DNA from: Micromonospora sp. MW-13
GTDB lineage: Bacteria; Actinomycetota; Actinomycetes; Mycobacteriales; Micromonosporaceae
Direction of reading: 5' to 3'
NCBI RefSeq assembly: GCF_003434305.1
Contig: NZ_QKKX01000015.1
Coordinates: 62,001 to 126,000, forward strand
Length of the DNA: 64,000 nucleotides
Shown piece after piece: positions 15,409 through 25,489 of this stretch. Position 1 is the stretch's first letter. The number at the start of each line of letters is the position of its first letter. A program made the translations under genes and the position numbers. Below the pieces are notes generated by a model. It was given only the letters and a program-made list of their open reading frames with translations. It was not told where the DNA came from and did no database searches.

Positions 15409-16563
15409 TCAACCCCGGGTGTGCTGGCCGACCATCTGCACCTTGCCGGTGCCCTCGATGATCTCGCCGGCCTGCCAGGCGTCCACGCCCCGGCCGGTCA
15501 GGGTGGCCAGGGCCCGGTCGGCGTCCTCGGCGGAGACGATCGCGAACATGCCGACGCCCATGTTGAAGGTCGCGTCCATCTCGGCGTCCTCGATCCGGCC
15601 CTTGGACTGGATCAGGTCGAAGATCGGCTGCGGCTTCCAGGTGGACCGGTTGACCACCGCGTCGACGTGCTCCGGCAGGATGCGGACCAGGTTGCCCGGG
15701 ATGCCGCCCCCGGTGACGTGCGCGATCGAGCGCACCTCGGCCTCGGCGATCAGCTTGAGGCAGTCCTGGGCGTAGATCTTGGTCGGGGTGAGCAGCTCCT
15801 CGCCGAGGGTGCGCTGCCGGCCGAAGTCCTCGATCACCACGTCCAGCCGCATCCGGCCCGCCCCCAGCAGCACGTGCCGGACCAGCGAGTAGCCGTTGGA
15901 GTGCAGGCCCGAGGAGCGCATCGCGATGACCACGTCGCCGATCTCGACCCGGTCCGGGCTGAGGATCTCGCTCTCCTCCACCACGCCGACGCCGGTGGCG
16001 GAGACGTCGTACTCGTCCGGGCGCAGCACGCCCGGGTGCTCGGCGGTCTCGCCGCCCAGCAGCGCGCAGCCGGCGTACCGGCAGCCGTCGGCGATGCCGG
16101 CGCCGATCTCGGCCACCTTGTCCGGGACGACCTCGCCGCAGGCGATGTAGTCGAGCAGGAACAGCGGCTCGGCGCCGCAGGCCACCAGGTCGTCGACGAC
16201 CATGGCGACCAGGTCGATGCCGATCGTGTCGTGGATGTCGAGCTGCTGGGCGATCACCAGCTTGGTGCCGACGCCGTCGGTCGAGGACGCCAGGATCGGG
16301 TTCTTGTACTTCTTCGTGTCCAGCCGGAACAGGCCGGCGAAGCCGCCGAGGTCGCCCATGACCTCGGGCCGCCGGGTCTGCCTCACCTTGGACTTGAGCA
16401 GCTCGACCGCGCGGTCGCCCGCCTCGATCGAGACGCCGGCGTCCGCGTACGAGACCGAGCGTTTGCGCGCCGGGCGGCCGGTGCCGGCCGTCCAGGGCTG
16501 GCGGTCGCCGCCGGCGCCGGTCGGGCTGCTTCCTGTGCCGCTGCGCTCGGACACGTGCGTCAC
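15409..16563 (-). CDS. purM: Phosphoribosylformylglycinamidine cyclo-ligase (AIR synthetase)
   Basis: 384 residues from GTG 16563 (ribosome-binding site AGGGGAG). It converts FGAM plus ATP to AIR, the fifth step of purine synthesis. Recognised segments are YADAGVSIEAGDRAVELLK, the ATP loop LASSTDGVGTKLVIAQQ, GGETAEHPGV, SSGLHSNGYSLVR, HVTGGGIPGNLVRILP and FNMGVGMFAIV. An extra about 40-residue polar N-terminus precedes the conserved core. It lies 64 bases downstream of purF on the same strand, a common actinobacterial pair. Confidence 0.95.
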   Translation of the reverse strand: MTHVSERSGTGSSPTGAGGDRQPWTAGTGRPARKRSVSYADAGVSIEAGDRAVELLKSKVRQTRRPEVMGDLGGFAGLFRLDTKKYKNPILASSTDGVGTKLVIAQQLDIHDTIGIDLVAMVVDDLVACGAEPLFLLDYIACGEVVPDKVAEIGAGIADGCRYAGCALLGGETAEHPGVLRPDEYDVSATGVGVVEESEILSPDRVEIGDVVIAMRSSGLHSNGYSLVRHVLLGAGRMRLDVVIEDFGRQRTLGEELLTPTKIYAQDCLKLIAEAEVRSIAHVTGGGIPGNLVRILPEHVDAVVNRSTWKPQPIFDLIQSKGRIEDAEMDATFNMGVGMFAIVSAEDADRALATLTGRGVDAWQAGEIIEGTGKVQMVGQHTRG

Positions 16564-16627
16564 GGTTCTCCCCTTTGTGGTTCTCGCGGGACGCCGGGGG
16601 TGACCGGCGGGCCCGCGTCGGGCGGTG

Positions 16628-18181
16628 CTATGGGCGGTGTACGGTCGCGCCGCCCGGAGCGGCGACGAGCGGTGCGGCGACGTGCTCCGGGGCGTCCGGG
16701 GCACCAGCGACCCGGCGCTCCACCGCTTCGAGCACGTGCTTGCCGATCAGGTTCCCGGCCGGCAGCTCGATCGGGTACTCCCCGTCGAAGCAGGCCCGGC
16801 AGAGCCGGGTCTTCGGCTGCTCGGTCGCGGCGATCAGGCCCGACAACGAGACGTAGCCCAGCGTGTCGGCGCCGATGGAGCGCCGGATGCCCTCGTTGTC
16901 CAGCCCGTTGGCGAGCAGCTCGGCCCGGGTGGCGAAGTCGATGCCGTAGAAGCACGGCCAGTTGACCGGTGGGGAGGAGATCCGGACGTGGACCTCCAGA
17001 GCGCCCGCCTCGCGCAGCATCCGCACGATGGCCCGCTGGGTGTTGCCGCGCACGATCGAGTCGTCCACGACGACCAGCCGCTTGCCCCGCACGTTCTCCC
17101 GCAGCGGGTTGAGCTTGAGCCGGATGCCGAGCTGACGCAGGGTCTGCGACGGCTGGATGAAGGTGCGCCCGACGTACGGGTTCTTCATCAGGCCGGCGCC
17201 GTAGGTGATCCCGGACTCCTCCGCGTAACCGATCGCGGCCGGGGTGCCGGACTCCGGAACCGGGATGACCAGGTCGGCCTCGACCGGGTGCTCCTTGGCG
17301 AGCTGGCGGCCGATCTGCACCCGGGCGGCGTGCACGTTGCGCCCGGCGATGGTGGCATCGGGCCGGGCGATGTAGACGTACTCGAAGAGGCAGCCCTTCG
17401 GCTCCGGCGCGGCGAACCGGCTGGACCGCAGCCCGTCCTCGTCGATGGCGATCAGCTCGCCCGGCTCCACCTCGCGGACCACGCTCGCGCCGACGATGTC
17501 CAGCGCGGCGGTCTCGCTGGCCACCACCCAGCCGCGCTCCAGCCGGCCGAGGACCAGCGGGCGCACGCCGTGCGGGTCACGGGCCGCGTAGAGCGTCGAC
17601 TCGTCCATGAAGACGAAGCTGAACGCGCCGCGGAGCTGGGGCAGCACCTCCAGCGCGGCGGCCTCGACCGAGAGGTCGGGCCGGCTGGCCAGCAGCATGG
17701 TCACCAGCGAGGTGTCGTTGGTCGAGCCGTCGGCGACCAGGCCCCGCTCGGCGACCTCGCGCTGGAGTTCGGCGGTGTTGACCAGGTTGCCGTTGTGCGC
17801 CAGCGCGATGGTGATGCCCGAACTGGTGGACCGGATGGTCGGCTGGGCGTTCTCCCAGGTCGAGCCGCCCGTCGTCGAGTAACGCGCGTGCCCGATCGCC
17901 AGGTGCCCGCGCAGGCTGGCCAGGGTGGGCTCGTCGAAGACCTGGGCCACCAGGCCGAGATCCTTGTAGACCACCACGCCCGAGCCGTCGCTGACGGCCA
18001 TCCCGGCGGCCTCCTGGCCCCGGTGCTGGAGGGCGTAGAGCCCGAAGTAGGTCAGATTGGCGACCTCCTCCCCGGGCGCCCAGACGCCGAAGACGCCACA
18101 CGCGTCCTGCGGGCCGGGTCGTTGGGGATCAAGGTCGTGGCTCAGCCGGCCGTCGCCTCGGGGCACCTGCCGCTCCCTCAT
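16628..18181 (-). CDS. purF: Amidophosphoribosyltransferase
   Basis: 517 residues from 18181. It makes phosphoribosylamine from PRPP and glutamine, the committing step of purine synthesis. A 27-residue propeptide precedes the nucleophilic Cys (QDACGVFGVW); removal of the leader would expose it. Glutaminase motifs RYSTTGGSTWENAQP and HNGNLVNT are present. The C-terminal PRPP domain contains VVVDDSIVRGNTQ. The Cys residues of PKGCLFEYVY, PPVNWPCFYGID and RLCRACFDGEYP fit the oxygen-sensitive Fe-S form known from Bacillus. It is upstream of purM. Confidence 0.96.
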   Translation of the reverse strand: MRERQVPRGDGRLSHDLDPQRPGPQDACGVFGVWAPGEEVANLTYFGLYALQHRGQEAAGMAVSDGSGVVVYKDLGLVAQVFDEPTLASLRGHLAIGHARYSTTGGSTWENAQPTIRSTSSGITIALAHNGNLVNTAELQREVAERGLVADGSTNDTSLVTMLLASRPDLSVEAAALEVLPQLRGAFSFVFMDESTLYAARDPHGVRPLVLGRLERGWVVASETAALDIVGASVVREVEPGELIAIDEDGLRSSRFAAPEPKGCLFEYVYIARPDATIAGRNVHAARVQIGRQLAKEHPVEADLVIPVPESGTPAAIGYAEESGITYGAGLMKNPYVGRTFIQPSQTLRQLGIRLKLNPLRENVRGKRLVVVDDSIVRGNTQRAIVRMLREAGALEVHVRISSPPVNWPCFYGIDFATRAELLANGLDNEGIRRSIGADTLGYVSLSGLIAATEQPKTRLCRACFDGEYPIELPAGNLIGKHVLEAVERRVAGAPDAPEHVAAPLVAAPGGATVHRP

Positions 18182-18327
18182 GCTGGGTCTGGACTGGCCG
18201 GGCGGGATCTCGGGGGCGGATCCGCGCTTCCTCGGCCGGGACCACTGTCGTCGCCCACCAGTGTACGCGAATCAGTATCAATACAGAAAGTCACGGTCTA
18301 GCTCCCTTCCGTAATCGAAGCCGGGGG

Positions 18328-18693
18328 CTAATCGCCCAGGGGGAGCGGAAGGTGCGGGGAGAGGTCAGCGCGGACACCACTGACCCGTACGCGGCCCTCG
18401 GCGACCGCGTCCGCCCAGCTCCGGCGGCCCGTCGCCAGCTCCAGCCAGGCGGTCGGGTCCAGCTCGACGACGTTGGGCGGGGTGCCCCGGGTGTGTCGGG
18501 GACCGGGAATGCACTGAACTGCACCGTAAGGTGGGACACGCACCTCCACCGAACGGCCGGGGGCATGGTCCGCAAGGGCGGCCAACAGGGTACGGACCGC
18601 CTCCCGGAACACCGGCCGTTCGGGCGTACGACCCTCATCGAGGGCGGCGAGTGCGGCGGCCACGGCTGCGGAGTTTGTGTGCGGAGAGGACAC
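18328..18693 (-). CDS. Sterol-carrier (SCP2-like) family protein
   Basis: 121 residues from GTG 18693 ([21 protein letters not shown]). Residues about 45-121 resemble the bacterial SCP orthologue domain: [43 protein letters not shown], followed by [25 protein letters not shown]. In actinomycetes this small gene usually lies directly upstream of purF, as here. The family is predicted to bind lipids but its link to purine synthesis is unexplained. Confidence 0.8.
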   Translation of the reverse strand: MSSPHTNSAAVAAALAALDEGRTPERPVFREAVRTLLAALADHAPGRSVEVRVPPYGAVQCIPGPRHTRGTPPNVVELDPTAWLELATGRRSWADAVAEGRVRVSGVRADLSPHLPLPLGD

Positions 18694-18852
18694 GACGGGA
18701 CGATACGGCCCGGCTCCGGCGCTTTCGACGCTGGCCCTGGGTCGCGCCGATCCGGTCCGACAAGGCATAGTTGCCGACGGCGTATTCGTACCGTGATGAT
18801 CCCCGGCCCGGCGCCCCGCCGGCCAGGGAAGTCAGACCGGAAGGCGGTGGAC

Positions 18853-21036
18853 GTGTCAACACACCGACGTGCCTGGAAGCAGCGGGCCGGTGTGGTCGTG
18901 GCGCTGGTGATCGGCGCCCTGCTCGCCGTCCCCGCCACACCCGCCCTGGCGGCCGACGTCACGGTCTCCCCCGGCTCGCTCAACCTGAGCGCTGGCAGCG
19001 ACGCCACGGTGACCGTCCAGGTCACCCCGCGCGACTTCGACCAGAATGCCAGGATCAGCCTCAGCGGCCTGCCCGCCGGGGTGAGCTGCGCGAGCGGCTG
19101 CGGCCAGATCGACTTCAACGGCCAGTCGCCGAAGACCCAACTGCTGACGATCAAGGCTAGCAACAACGCGCCTGACGCCGGCGGCGTCACCGTCACGGTC
19201 CGGGTGGAGCCTGACAGGTCCAGCCCGGCCACCGGTAACTTCCAGGTCAACGTGAAGGCGAAGGCCGCGCCGGAGCCGACGCAGGAACAGGTGCAGACCG
19301 TCAAGTCGGTCTCCGGCAAGGTGGTGGCCGCGGCCAACGGGGAGGCGGTGCCGAACGCCATCGTCATGCTCCAGGACCGTGCCGGCCACCGCTACGAGAC
19401 CACCAGCGACGGCAGCGGGAACTTCCGCTTCACCGGCAGCAAGGACCGGCCGATCACCCCGGGCCGGATCGACATCGGCGCCGTCCAGGGCGAGATCCGC
19501 ACCACCAAGTCCTTCGACGCGAGCGCCGGGCAGAGCGTGACCGGGCAGCGGCTCAGCCTGGCGATCAAGGTCGAGGTGAGCCCGAGCCCCACCCCGTCGG
19601 CCACCGAGGAGCCGCTGCCCACCGACGAGCCGACCGAGGAGGCCCCCGACGAGAGCCCCGCGGCCACCCCGGGGGCACCGCAGAACGCCAGCGAGGAGGA
19701 CTCCGGCGGCCTCACGTCCTGGCTGCTCATCCTGCTCGGCGGCCTCTTCGTGGCCGTCGGCGTCGGCACCATCGTCCTGCTCTGGATGAAGCGTCGGGAG
19801 AACGGCGACGACACCGGTGACGACGCCCCGGCCGGTGCCGCCGGGGCGGGCGCGGTGCCCGCCGCCCGCGGGACGTACCACGGGGCGGACGACAAGACCC
19901 GGGTGGTCAACCGGGTCGGCGCCGGGCCGGACCCGACGATGGTCGGCGGCACCTCGCTCAGCGACGCGCCGACGATGATGCACCAGCCGGTCGTGGACGA
20001 CGTCCCGCCGGACCCGTACGGCGCCCCGCCGCCCGCGTACGGCCCCGGTGGCCAGCAGGGCGGTTGGGGGGCCGGCAGCGGCGGGTACGGCGACGAACCC
20101 CAGGGCGGCGGCTACGGCGCGGCCGGTGGCTACGGCACCGCGCCCGCTTCCGGGGCCGGCTACGGCACCGCGCCCGCCTCCGGGGCCGGCTACGGCACCG
20201 CCCCCACCTCCACCGGCGGCTACGGCACCGACGCCCCGGCGTCCGGCGGCGGGTACGGCAACGCCCCGGCGTCCGGCGGCGGATACGGCAACGCCCCGAC
20301 CTCCACCGGCGGCGGATACGGCGCCACCGGCGGGTACGGCGGCACGCCCGGCGGCTACGGCACCGACGCCCCGGCGTCCGGCGGCGGGTACGGCAGCCGG
20401 GACTACGGCGCGGCGGGCGCGGCGGCCGGGGTCCAGCCGGGCCAGGGCGGCGGCTACGGCGAGCGCTACGACGAGCCGACCGGCCGGTACACCGGCGGCG
20501 ACACCGGCTCGTACACCCCACCGGCGGATCCTTACCCGACCAGCACCTACCAGGCCGACCAGGGCCACGGTTACGGCCAGCAGGAGCCCGCACAGTACGG
20601 CCGCGGCGGCGAGCCCGCCAGCGACGGATACAGCCAGCAGGGCGGCGGCTACGACGCCGGTCAGCAGGGCGGCGGCTACGGCCGCGGCTACGACCAGCGC
20701 GGCGGCTACGGTGGCGAGAGCTACGGCCAGCCGGGCAGCTACGGCCAGCCGGGCGGCCACGGTCAGCCGAGCGGCCACGGTCAGCCGGGCGGCCACGGCC
20801 AGCACGGCGGCGGGTACGGTCAGCCGGGCGGGTACGACCAGCCGGGCGGCGGGTACGGCCAGGAGCCCCCGCAGCAGCGCGGCGGCTACCCCGACCGCGG
20901 CTACGACCAGCCGGCCGGCTACGACCAGCAGGGCGACGGCTACTACGGCGACCAGGCCCAGTCCGGTCGGGCCCGGCCGGACGGCCCGCCGCAGCAGGAC
21001 CGGGGCGGACGCCGGCTGGACTGGCTGGACGACTGA
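18853..21036 (+). CDS. Membrane protein with external Ig/CnaB-like domains and a giant Gly-Tyr cytoplasmic tail
   Basis: 727 residues from GTG 18853 (GTG 18847 is also possible). The signal or anchor segment is residues about 13-33. The external part has an Ig-like domain (DVTVSPGSLNLSAGSDATVTV) and a carboxypeptidase-regulatory/CnaB-like domain (VSGKVVAAANGEAVPNAIVML). A Pro/Glu stalk leads to a transmembrane helix near residue 295 (WLLILLGGLFVAVGVGTIVLL) and a basic stop-transfer. The inside portion of about 400 residues is low complexity, with repeats such as GYGTAPASGA, GYGNAPASGG and later GQPGGYDQ units. The topology is predicted from charge. The tail resembles a disordered condensate-forming sequence; no function is known. 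Confidence 0.8.
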   Translation: MSTHRRAWKQRAGVVVALVIGALLAVPATPALAADVTVSPGSLNLSAGSDATVTVQVTPRDFDQNARISLSGLPAGVSCASGCGQIDFNGQSPKTQLLTIKASNNAPDAGGVTVTVRVEPDRSSPATGNFQVNVKAKAAPEPTQEQVQTVKSVSGKVVAAANGEAVPNAIVMLQDRAGHRYETTSDGSGNFRFTGSKDRPITPGRIDIGAVQGEIRTTKSFDASAGQSVTGQRLSLAIKVEVSPSPTPSATEEPLPTDEPTEEAPDESPAATPGAPQNASEEDSGGLTSWLLILLGGLFVAVGVGTIVLLWMKRRENGDDTGDDAPAGAAGAGAVPAARGTYHGADDKTRVVNRVGAGPDPTMVGGTSLSDAPTMMHQPVVDDVPPDPYGAPPPAYGPGGQQGGWGAGSGGYGDEPQGGGYGAAGGYGTAPASGAGYGTAPASGAGYGTAPTSTGGYGTDAPASGGGYGNAPASGGGYGNAPTSTGGGYGATGGYGGTPGGYGTDAPASGGGYGSRDYGAAGAAAGVQPGQGGGYGERYDEPTGRYTGGDTGSYTPPADPYPTSTYQADQGHGYGQQEPAQYGRGGEPASDGYSQQGGGYDAGQQGGGYGRGYDQRGGYGGESYGQPGSYGQPGGHGQPSGHGQPGGHGQHGGGYGQPGGYDQPGGGYGQEPPQQRGGYPDRGYDQPAGYDQQGDGYYGDQAQSGRARPDGPPQQDRGGRRLDWLDD
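20095..20960 (+). repeat. Degenerate in-gene tandem repeats coding Gly-Tyr-Gly units
   Basis: Imperfect repeats of about 30 bases (around GGCTACGGCACCGC, 20121-20240), then of 27-33 bases (20241-20400), then short 12-18-base units (20640-20900). They code for GYG-, GQPG- and GGGYG-type motifs. Such repeats can expand or contract by slippage, so length may differ between strains. Confidence 0.75.
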
Positions 21037-21069
21037 CTCCCGCGGGCGCACCGCCCGCACCACGACGAA

Positions 21070-21101
21070 GAGAGCGGCTGCCCCGTCGGGCAGCCGCTCT
21101 C
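21070..21101. terminator. Terminator between the Gly-Tyr membrane gene and comB
   Basis: GAGAGCGGCTGCCC (21070-21083) and GGGCAGCCGCTCTC (21088-21101) form a 14-bp perfect stem with a 4-base loop between convergent genes. Confidence 0.9.
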
Positions 21102-21158
21102 GGCCGTCTGGGCCGGGACGAAGCCAGCGGAAGGCGGACGAGGGGCGGACGAGCCGGC

Positions 21159-21914
21159 TCAGGCGGCCGAGAAGACCCCCTGGCGCAGCACCGGGACCAC
21201 GTCCGAGACGTCGACCTGGACCGCCACCTCCACGTCACCGGCGAAGCCGCCCTCGACGAGTTCCCGGCCGGAGACGCAGCCGCGCACGGCGGCCGGCACG
21301 TCCGGAGTGCTGGCCAGCGCGGCGAGGGCCATCGCGGCCTCCACCGACAGCCCGCCGGGCACTGCGGAGAGGGCGTCGAGCACGCCCGCCGCCCCGAGCT
21401 GGTCCTCCACCGACGGCCGCAGCGAGCCGTCGGGCCAGCGCTCGCCGGAAGCGACCACGCCGATCGGGGCGTCGGCCGAGCCGTACCCCCGCTCGCACAG
21501 CCAGCGCCCGACGGCGCGCGCGTTGCGCAGGCAGGCGGCGACCACCGGAAGCCCGGTGGCGCTGGCGGCGGCGCTGATCGCCGAGCCGTTCGGCGACGGC
21601 AGCACCAGGTCGGCGACGACCGGCGCGGTGCGCAGCGCCGCCGGGGAGAGCGACCACGGGTGCTCCGGGGTCGTCTGCCGACGGCCCACGGCGGCGACCG
21701 CACCGACCCGGCGCGCGTACTCGGCCGCCTGCTCGCCCCAGGGGAACGGGTGCACCCGCGTCCCCCGGGCGACCGCGACCTCCACGGCGGTGGTGAACGA
21801 GAGCACGTCCACCACCACCAGGACGGCGCAGACGCGACCGAGCTCCGCCGCGCCGGTCAGCCCCCAGTCGAACCGGGCGCCGGAGCCGGGCTGGGCGAAG
21901 ACGGCCGCGGCCAC
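21159..21914 (-). CDS. comB: 2-phosphosulfolactate phosphatase (ComB) family protein
   Basis: 251 residues from GTG 21914. ComB hydrolyses 2-phosphosulfolactate; in methanogens this serves coenzyme M synthesis, while actinobacteria lack that route, so the role here may be sulfolactate formation or another phosphatase task. Recognised features are VVVDVLSFTTAVEVAVARG, LVLPSPNGSAISAAA, ACLRNARAVG, VVASGERWPDGSLRPSVEDQLGAAG. The GTG lies just past the purL stop codon, so it is probably co-transcribed with purSQL. The exact start is uncertain because the upstream frame stays open. Confidence 0.8.
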   Translation of the reverse strand: MAAAVFAQPGSGARFDWGLTGAAELGRVCAVLVVVDVLSFTTAVEVAVARGTRVHPFPWGEQAAEYARRVGAVAAVGRRQTTPEHPWSLSPAALRTAPVVADLVLPSPNGSAISAAASATGLPVVAACLRNARAVGRWLCERGYGSADAPIGVVASGERWPDGSLRPSVEDQLGAAGVLDALSAVPGGLSVEAAMALAALASTPDVPAAVRGCVSGRELVEGGFAGDVEVAVQVDVSDVVPVLRQGVFSAA

Positions 21915-21918
21915 CGCC

Positions 21919-24741
21919 TCAGCGCTGATCGGGCGCGGCGGACCGGTCGGCGCCACCGGCGTCGGGGTCGGTCGCCCCGGAGGGACCGGTGGCCCGCTCC
22001 GCGCCGTCGACCCGCTCGGGCGCCCAGCCTGGGGCGTCCGGGGCGGTGGGTCCGGCCTCGGCCGGCACCGGCGCGTCGTCGGCGACCGGCCCGTCGGCCA
22101 CGGCGGACCCGGTGTGCTCCGGCGCTGCCTGATCGGCCGGCGCGGCGACGGGCGCCGCCTCCCGGGCCACCTCGACGGTGTCGACCGCCGGCACCGGGGC
22201 CACGGCGGCTGCGGTCGCCGCCGGAGCGACGCCCGGCCCTGCCGAGGAGGCCCCGGCCGGCTCCGACCCGCCGAAGAGCCGGGGCAGCGTGGCACCGTGC
22301 ACGGCGCGCAACTCCTCCAGGTCGATCCGGAACTGGCCGCGCACCTCCAGGCCACCGCCGGCCGGGTCGGTGACCCCGACGAACTCCCACGGCACGCCGC
22401 GCTCGGCGCAGAGGGCGGTGAACGCCTTCTCGTGGCCGCGCGGCACCGAGACCAGGGCCCGCCCGGCCGACTCGCTGAACAGGAAGACGAACGGCATCGA
22501 GCCGCCGGTGAACTGCTCCGGCACCGCGATCTGCGCGCCGACCCCGTGGCGCAGGCAGGACTCGACCAGGCTCTGGGCGAGACCGCCGTCGGAGAGGTCG
22601 TGCGCGGAGCTGAGGTGCCCGACCCGGGCGGCCTCGGCCAACAGATCGGCGAGCTGCCGCTCACGGGCCAGGTCGACCTGCGGCGGGATGCCGCCGAGGT
22701 GCTCGTGGGTGACCCAGGCCCACTCCGAGCCGGAGAGCTCCACGTGCGTCTCGCCGAGCAGGAAGAGCTGGTCGTGGTCGCCACCGGCGCGCGGGACGAA
22801 GCCCATCGACACCCGCTCGGCCACGTCGTCCAGCACACCGAGCACGCCGACCACCGGGGTCGGGTGGATCGCCGCCGCGCCGGTCTGGTTGTAGAAGCTG
22901 ACGTTGCCGCCGGTCACCGGGATGCCCAGCTCCAGGCAGCCGTCCGCCAGGCCGCGCACGGCCTCGGCGAACTGCCACATCACACCCGGATCCTCCGGCG
23001 AGCCGAAGTTGAGGCAGTTCGTCACGGCGATCGGCTTCGCGCCGGTCACGGCCACGTTCCGGTACGCCTCGGCCAGCGCCAGCTTGGTGCCGTGGTACGG
23101 GTCCAGCCGGGCGTACCGGCCGTTGCCGTCCAGCGACAGGGCGACGCCCAGGCCGCTGCCCTCGTCGATCCGGATCACGCCGGAGTCCTCCGGCTGGGCG
23201 AGGACGGTGTTGCCCAGCACGTACCGGTCGTACTGCTCGGTGACCCAGGTCTTGTCGGCCAAATTCGGCGACGCGATCATGCGCAGCACGGTCTCGCGCA
23301 GCGCCTCCGGGGTCGACGGCCGGGGCAGCGTCTCGGCCCGGTCCGCCTGGAGCAGGATCAGGTCGGCCGGCTCGCGCATCGGGCGGGCGTAGACCGGCCC
23401 GTCGTCGACCAGCGAGCCCGGCGGGACGTCCACCACGAGCTGGTCGCGCCAGGTGATCACCAGCCGGCCCGGCTGGCCGTCCGGGGACGGCGCGGTGACC
23501 TCGCCGATCGCGGTGGCCCAGACGCCCCACTTCTCGGCGGTCTTGAGCACCGCCTCCAGCTTGTCCGGGGCAACGACCAGCAGCATCCGCTCCTGGGACT
23601 CGCTGGCCAGGATCTCCTGCGGCTCCATCGAGGCCTCGCGCAGCGGGACCCGCTCCAGCCAGACCCGCATGCCGGTGCCGGCGGAGGCGGCGGTCTCGGT
23701 GAGCGCGCAGGTCAGCCCCGCGCCGCCGAGGTCCTGGATGCCGACGACCAGCTCGGCGTCGTACAGCTCCAGGCATGCCTCGATGAGCAGCTTCTCCATG
23801 AACGGGTCGCCGACCTGCACCGACGGGCGGCGCTGCTCGCTGCCCTCGTCGAAGGTGGCGCTGGCCAGCACCGACACGCCGCCGATGCCGTCCCGGCCGG
23901 TCCGGGCGCCCATCAGCACCACGACGTTGCCGGGGCCGGTGGCCTCCTTCCGCTGCAGCCGGTCGACCGGGAGGACGCCGAGGCAGAGCGCGTTGACCAG
24001 CGGGTTGCCCTGGTAGCAGGGGTCGAAGACGACCTCACCGCCGATGTTGGGCAGGCCGAGGCAGTTGCCGTAGCCGCCGACGCCGGCCACCACGCCGGGC
24101 AGCACCCGGGCGGTGTCGGGGTGGTCGGCCGCGCCGAAGCGCAGCGGGTCCATCACGGCGACCGGGCGGGCGCCCATGGCGAGGATGTCCCGGACGATGC
24201 CGCCGACGCCGGTCGCCGCGCCCTGGTACGGCTCGACGAAGCTCGGGTGGTTGTGCGACTCGACCTTGAAGGTCACCGCCAGCTTGTCGGAGACCTGGAC
24301 CACGCCGGCGTTCTCGCCGATGCCGGCCAGCATCCGGTCGCTCGGCGGGGCCTTCTCACCGAACTGGCGCAGGTGCACCTTGCTCGACTTGTAGGAGCAG
24401 TGCTCGCTCCACATGATCGAGTACATGGCCAGCTCGGTCTGGGTGGGGCGACGGCCGAGGATGTGCCGGATCCGGTCGTACTCGTCGTCGCGCAGGCCCA
24501 GCTCGGCGTACGGCTGGAGCTCGCCGGGGGTGTCCGTGGCGCGCGGCACGGTGTCGGGGCCGTGCGCCCAGTCACCGGCCGGCGCGGACCGGCCCTGGTC
24601 GGGGTGGCGGACCGCCTCGACGGGCCGAGCCGGGGCGACCGGGCCGGCCTGCGGCGCCACGGGGGCCGCGAACGGCTCCGCCGGGGCGACCGGGAAGCCG
24701 CCCGGGTTCTCCCGTACCGCCGGGTCCGGATGGGTGGTCAT
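21919..24741 (-). CDS. purL: Phosphoribosylformylglycinamidine synthase, large subunit, with long C-terminal extension
   Basis: 940 residues from ATG 24741 with ribosome-binding site GGAGAGG. It is the FGAR-to-FGAM ATP-dependent subunit that works with PurQ and PurS. Core motifs are [97 protein letters not shown] and [13 protein letters not shown]. It departs from the usual about 740-780 residues by an N-terminal Pro/Ala tail of about 60 and a C-terminal extension of about 140 Ala/Pro/Glu residues after [10 protein letters not shown]. Both look disordered. Confidence 0.95.
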   Translation of the reverse strand: MTTHPDPAVRENPGGFPVAPAEPFAAPVAPQAGPVAPARPVEAVRHPDQGRSAPAGDWAHGPDTVPRATDTPGELQPYAELGLRDDEYDRIRHILGRRPTQTELAMYSIMWSEHCSYKSSKVHLRQFGEKAPPSDRMLAGIGENAGVVQVSDKLAVTFKVESHNHPSFVEPYQGAATGVGGIVRDILAMGARPVAVMDPLRFGAADHPDTARVLPGVVAGVGGYGNCLGLPNIGGEVVFDPCYQGNPLVNALCLGVLPVDRLQRKEATGPGNVVVLMGARTGRDGIGGVSVLASATFDEGSEQRRPSVQVGDPFMEKLLIEACLELYDAELVVGIQDLGGAGLTCALTETAASAGTGMRVWLERVPLREASMEPQEILASESQERMLLVVAPDKLEAVLKTAEKWGVWATAIGEVTAPSPDGQPGRLVITWRDQLVVDVPPGSLVDDGPVYARPMREPADLILLQADRAETLPRPSTPEALRETVLRMIASPNLADKTWVTEQYDRYVLGNTVLAQPEDSGVIRIDEGSGLGVALSLDGNGRYARLDPYHGTKLALAEAYRNVAVTGAKPIAVTNCLNFGSPEDPGVMWQFAEAVRGLADGCLELGIPVTGGNVSFYNQTGAAAIHPTPVVGVLGVLDDVAERVSMGFVPRAGGDHDQLFLLGETHVELSGSEWAWVTHEHLGGIPPQVDLARERQLADLLAEAARVGHLSSAHDLSDGGLAQSLVESCLRHGVGAQIAVPEQFTGGSMPFVFLFSESAGRALVSVPRGHEKAFTALCAERGVPWEFVGVTDPAGGGLEVRGQFRIDLEELRAVHGATLPRLFGGSEPAGASSAGPGVAPAATAAAVAPVPAVDTVEVAREAAPVAAPADQAAPEHTGSAVADGPVADDAPVPAEAGPTAPDAPGWAPERVDGAERATGPSGATDPDAGGADRSAAPDQR

Positions 24742-24805
24742 GGCCTCTCCTCGCTGCGCTCGCCGCCGCTGGGGCGGTGGAGCCGAACGGTGGTGCCGCG
24801 CACGG

Positions 24806-25489
24806 TCACGCCGGGGCCCCCACCAGGTGCTTGAGCACCGAGGTGAAGAAGCCGAGGCCGTCCAGGGAGGGGCCGGTGAGCGCCTCCACCGCGTGCTCGG
24901 GGTGCGGCATGATGCCGACCACGTTGCCGGCGGGGTTGGTGATCGCGGCGATGTCGCGCTGCGACCCGTTGGGGTTGCCGCCGACGTAGCGGGCGACGAC
25001 CCGGCCCTCGGCTTCGAGTTGGTCGAGCGTCGCGGCGTCGGCGACGTAGCAGCCCTCGCCGTTCTTGACCGGGATCAGCACCTCCTGGCCCGGCTGGAAC
25101 GTGTTCGTCCACGCCGTGCCGGCGGCCTCGATCCGCAGGACCTGGTCCCGGTTGCGGAAGTGCAGGTGCTGGTTGCGGGTGAGCGCGCCGGGCAGCAGGT
25201 GGGCCTCGCAGAGGATCTGGAAGCCGTTGCAGATGCCGAGCACCGGCAGGCCGCCCCGGGCGGCGTCCACCAGGGTCTCCATCACCGGGGCGAACCGGGC
25301 GATGGCACCGCAGCGCAGGTAGTCGCCGTAGGAGAAGCCGCCGGGGAGGACGACGGCGTCCACCCCGCGCAGGTCCGCCTCACCGTGCCAGAGCCGGACC
25401 GGCTCGGCGCCGGCGATCCGGACGGCCCGGGCCGCGTCCCCGTCGTCGAGCGAGCCGGGGAACGTCACCACACCGACCCGCGCGGTCAC
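24806..25489 (-). CDS. purQ: Phosphoribosylformylglycinamidine synthase, glutaminase subunit
   Basis: 227 residues from GTG 25489. It is a class I amidotransferase supplying ammonia to PurL. Visible are [33 protein letters not shown], the nucleophile elbow [24 protein letters not shown] (Cys), RNQHLHFRN and [10 protein letters not shown] with the catalytic His and Glu. The start overlaps the purS stop by four bases (GTGA); purL follows after a 64-base gap. Confidence 0.96.
   Translation of the reverse strand: MTARVGVVTFPGSLDDGDAARAVRIAGAEPVRLWHGEADLRGVDAVVLPGGFSYGDYLRCGAIARFAPVMETLVDAARGGLPVLGICNGFQILCEAHLLPGALTRNQHLHFRNRDQVLRIEAAGTAWTNTFQPGQEVLIPVKNGEGCYVADAATLDQLEAEGRVVARYVGGNPNGSQRDIAAITNPAGNVVGIMPHPEHAVEALTGPSLDGLGFFTSVLKHLVGAPA

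Noticed and set aside
20048..21577. Long alternative-frame ORFs through the Gly-Tyr tail gene
   Set aside because: The repeats keep all frames open. Only the frame with signal peptide, domains and a transmembrane helix makes sense.
17000..24500. Very long plus-strand open frames opposite purF and purL
   Set aside because: They are antisense shadows of high-G+C genes, with Arg/Ala/Pro-rich noise and no domains; the minus-strand frames have clear enzyme motifs.
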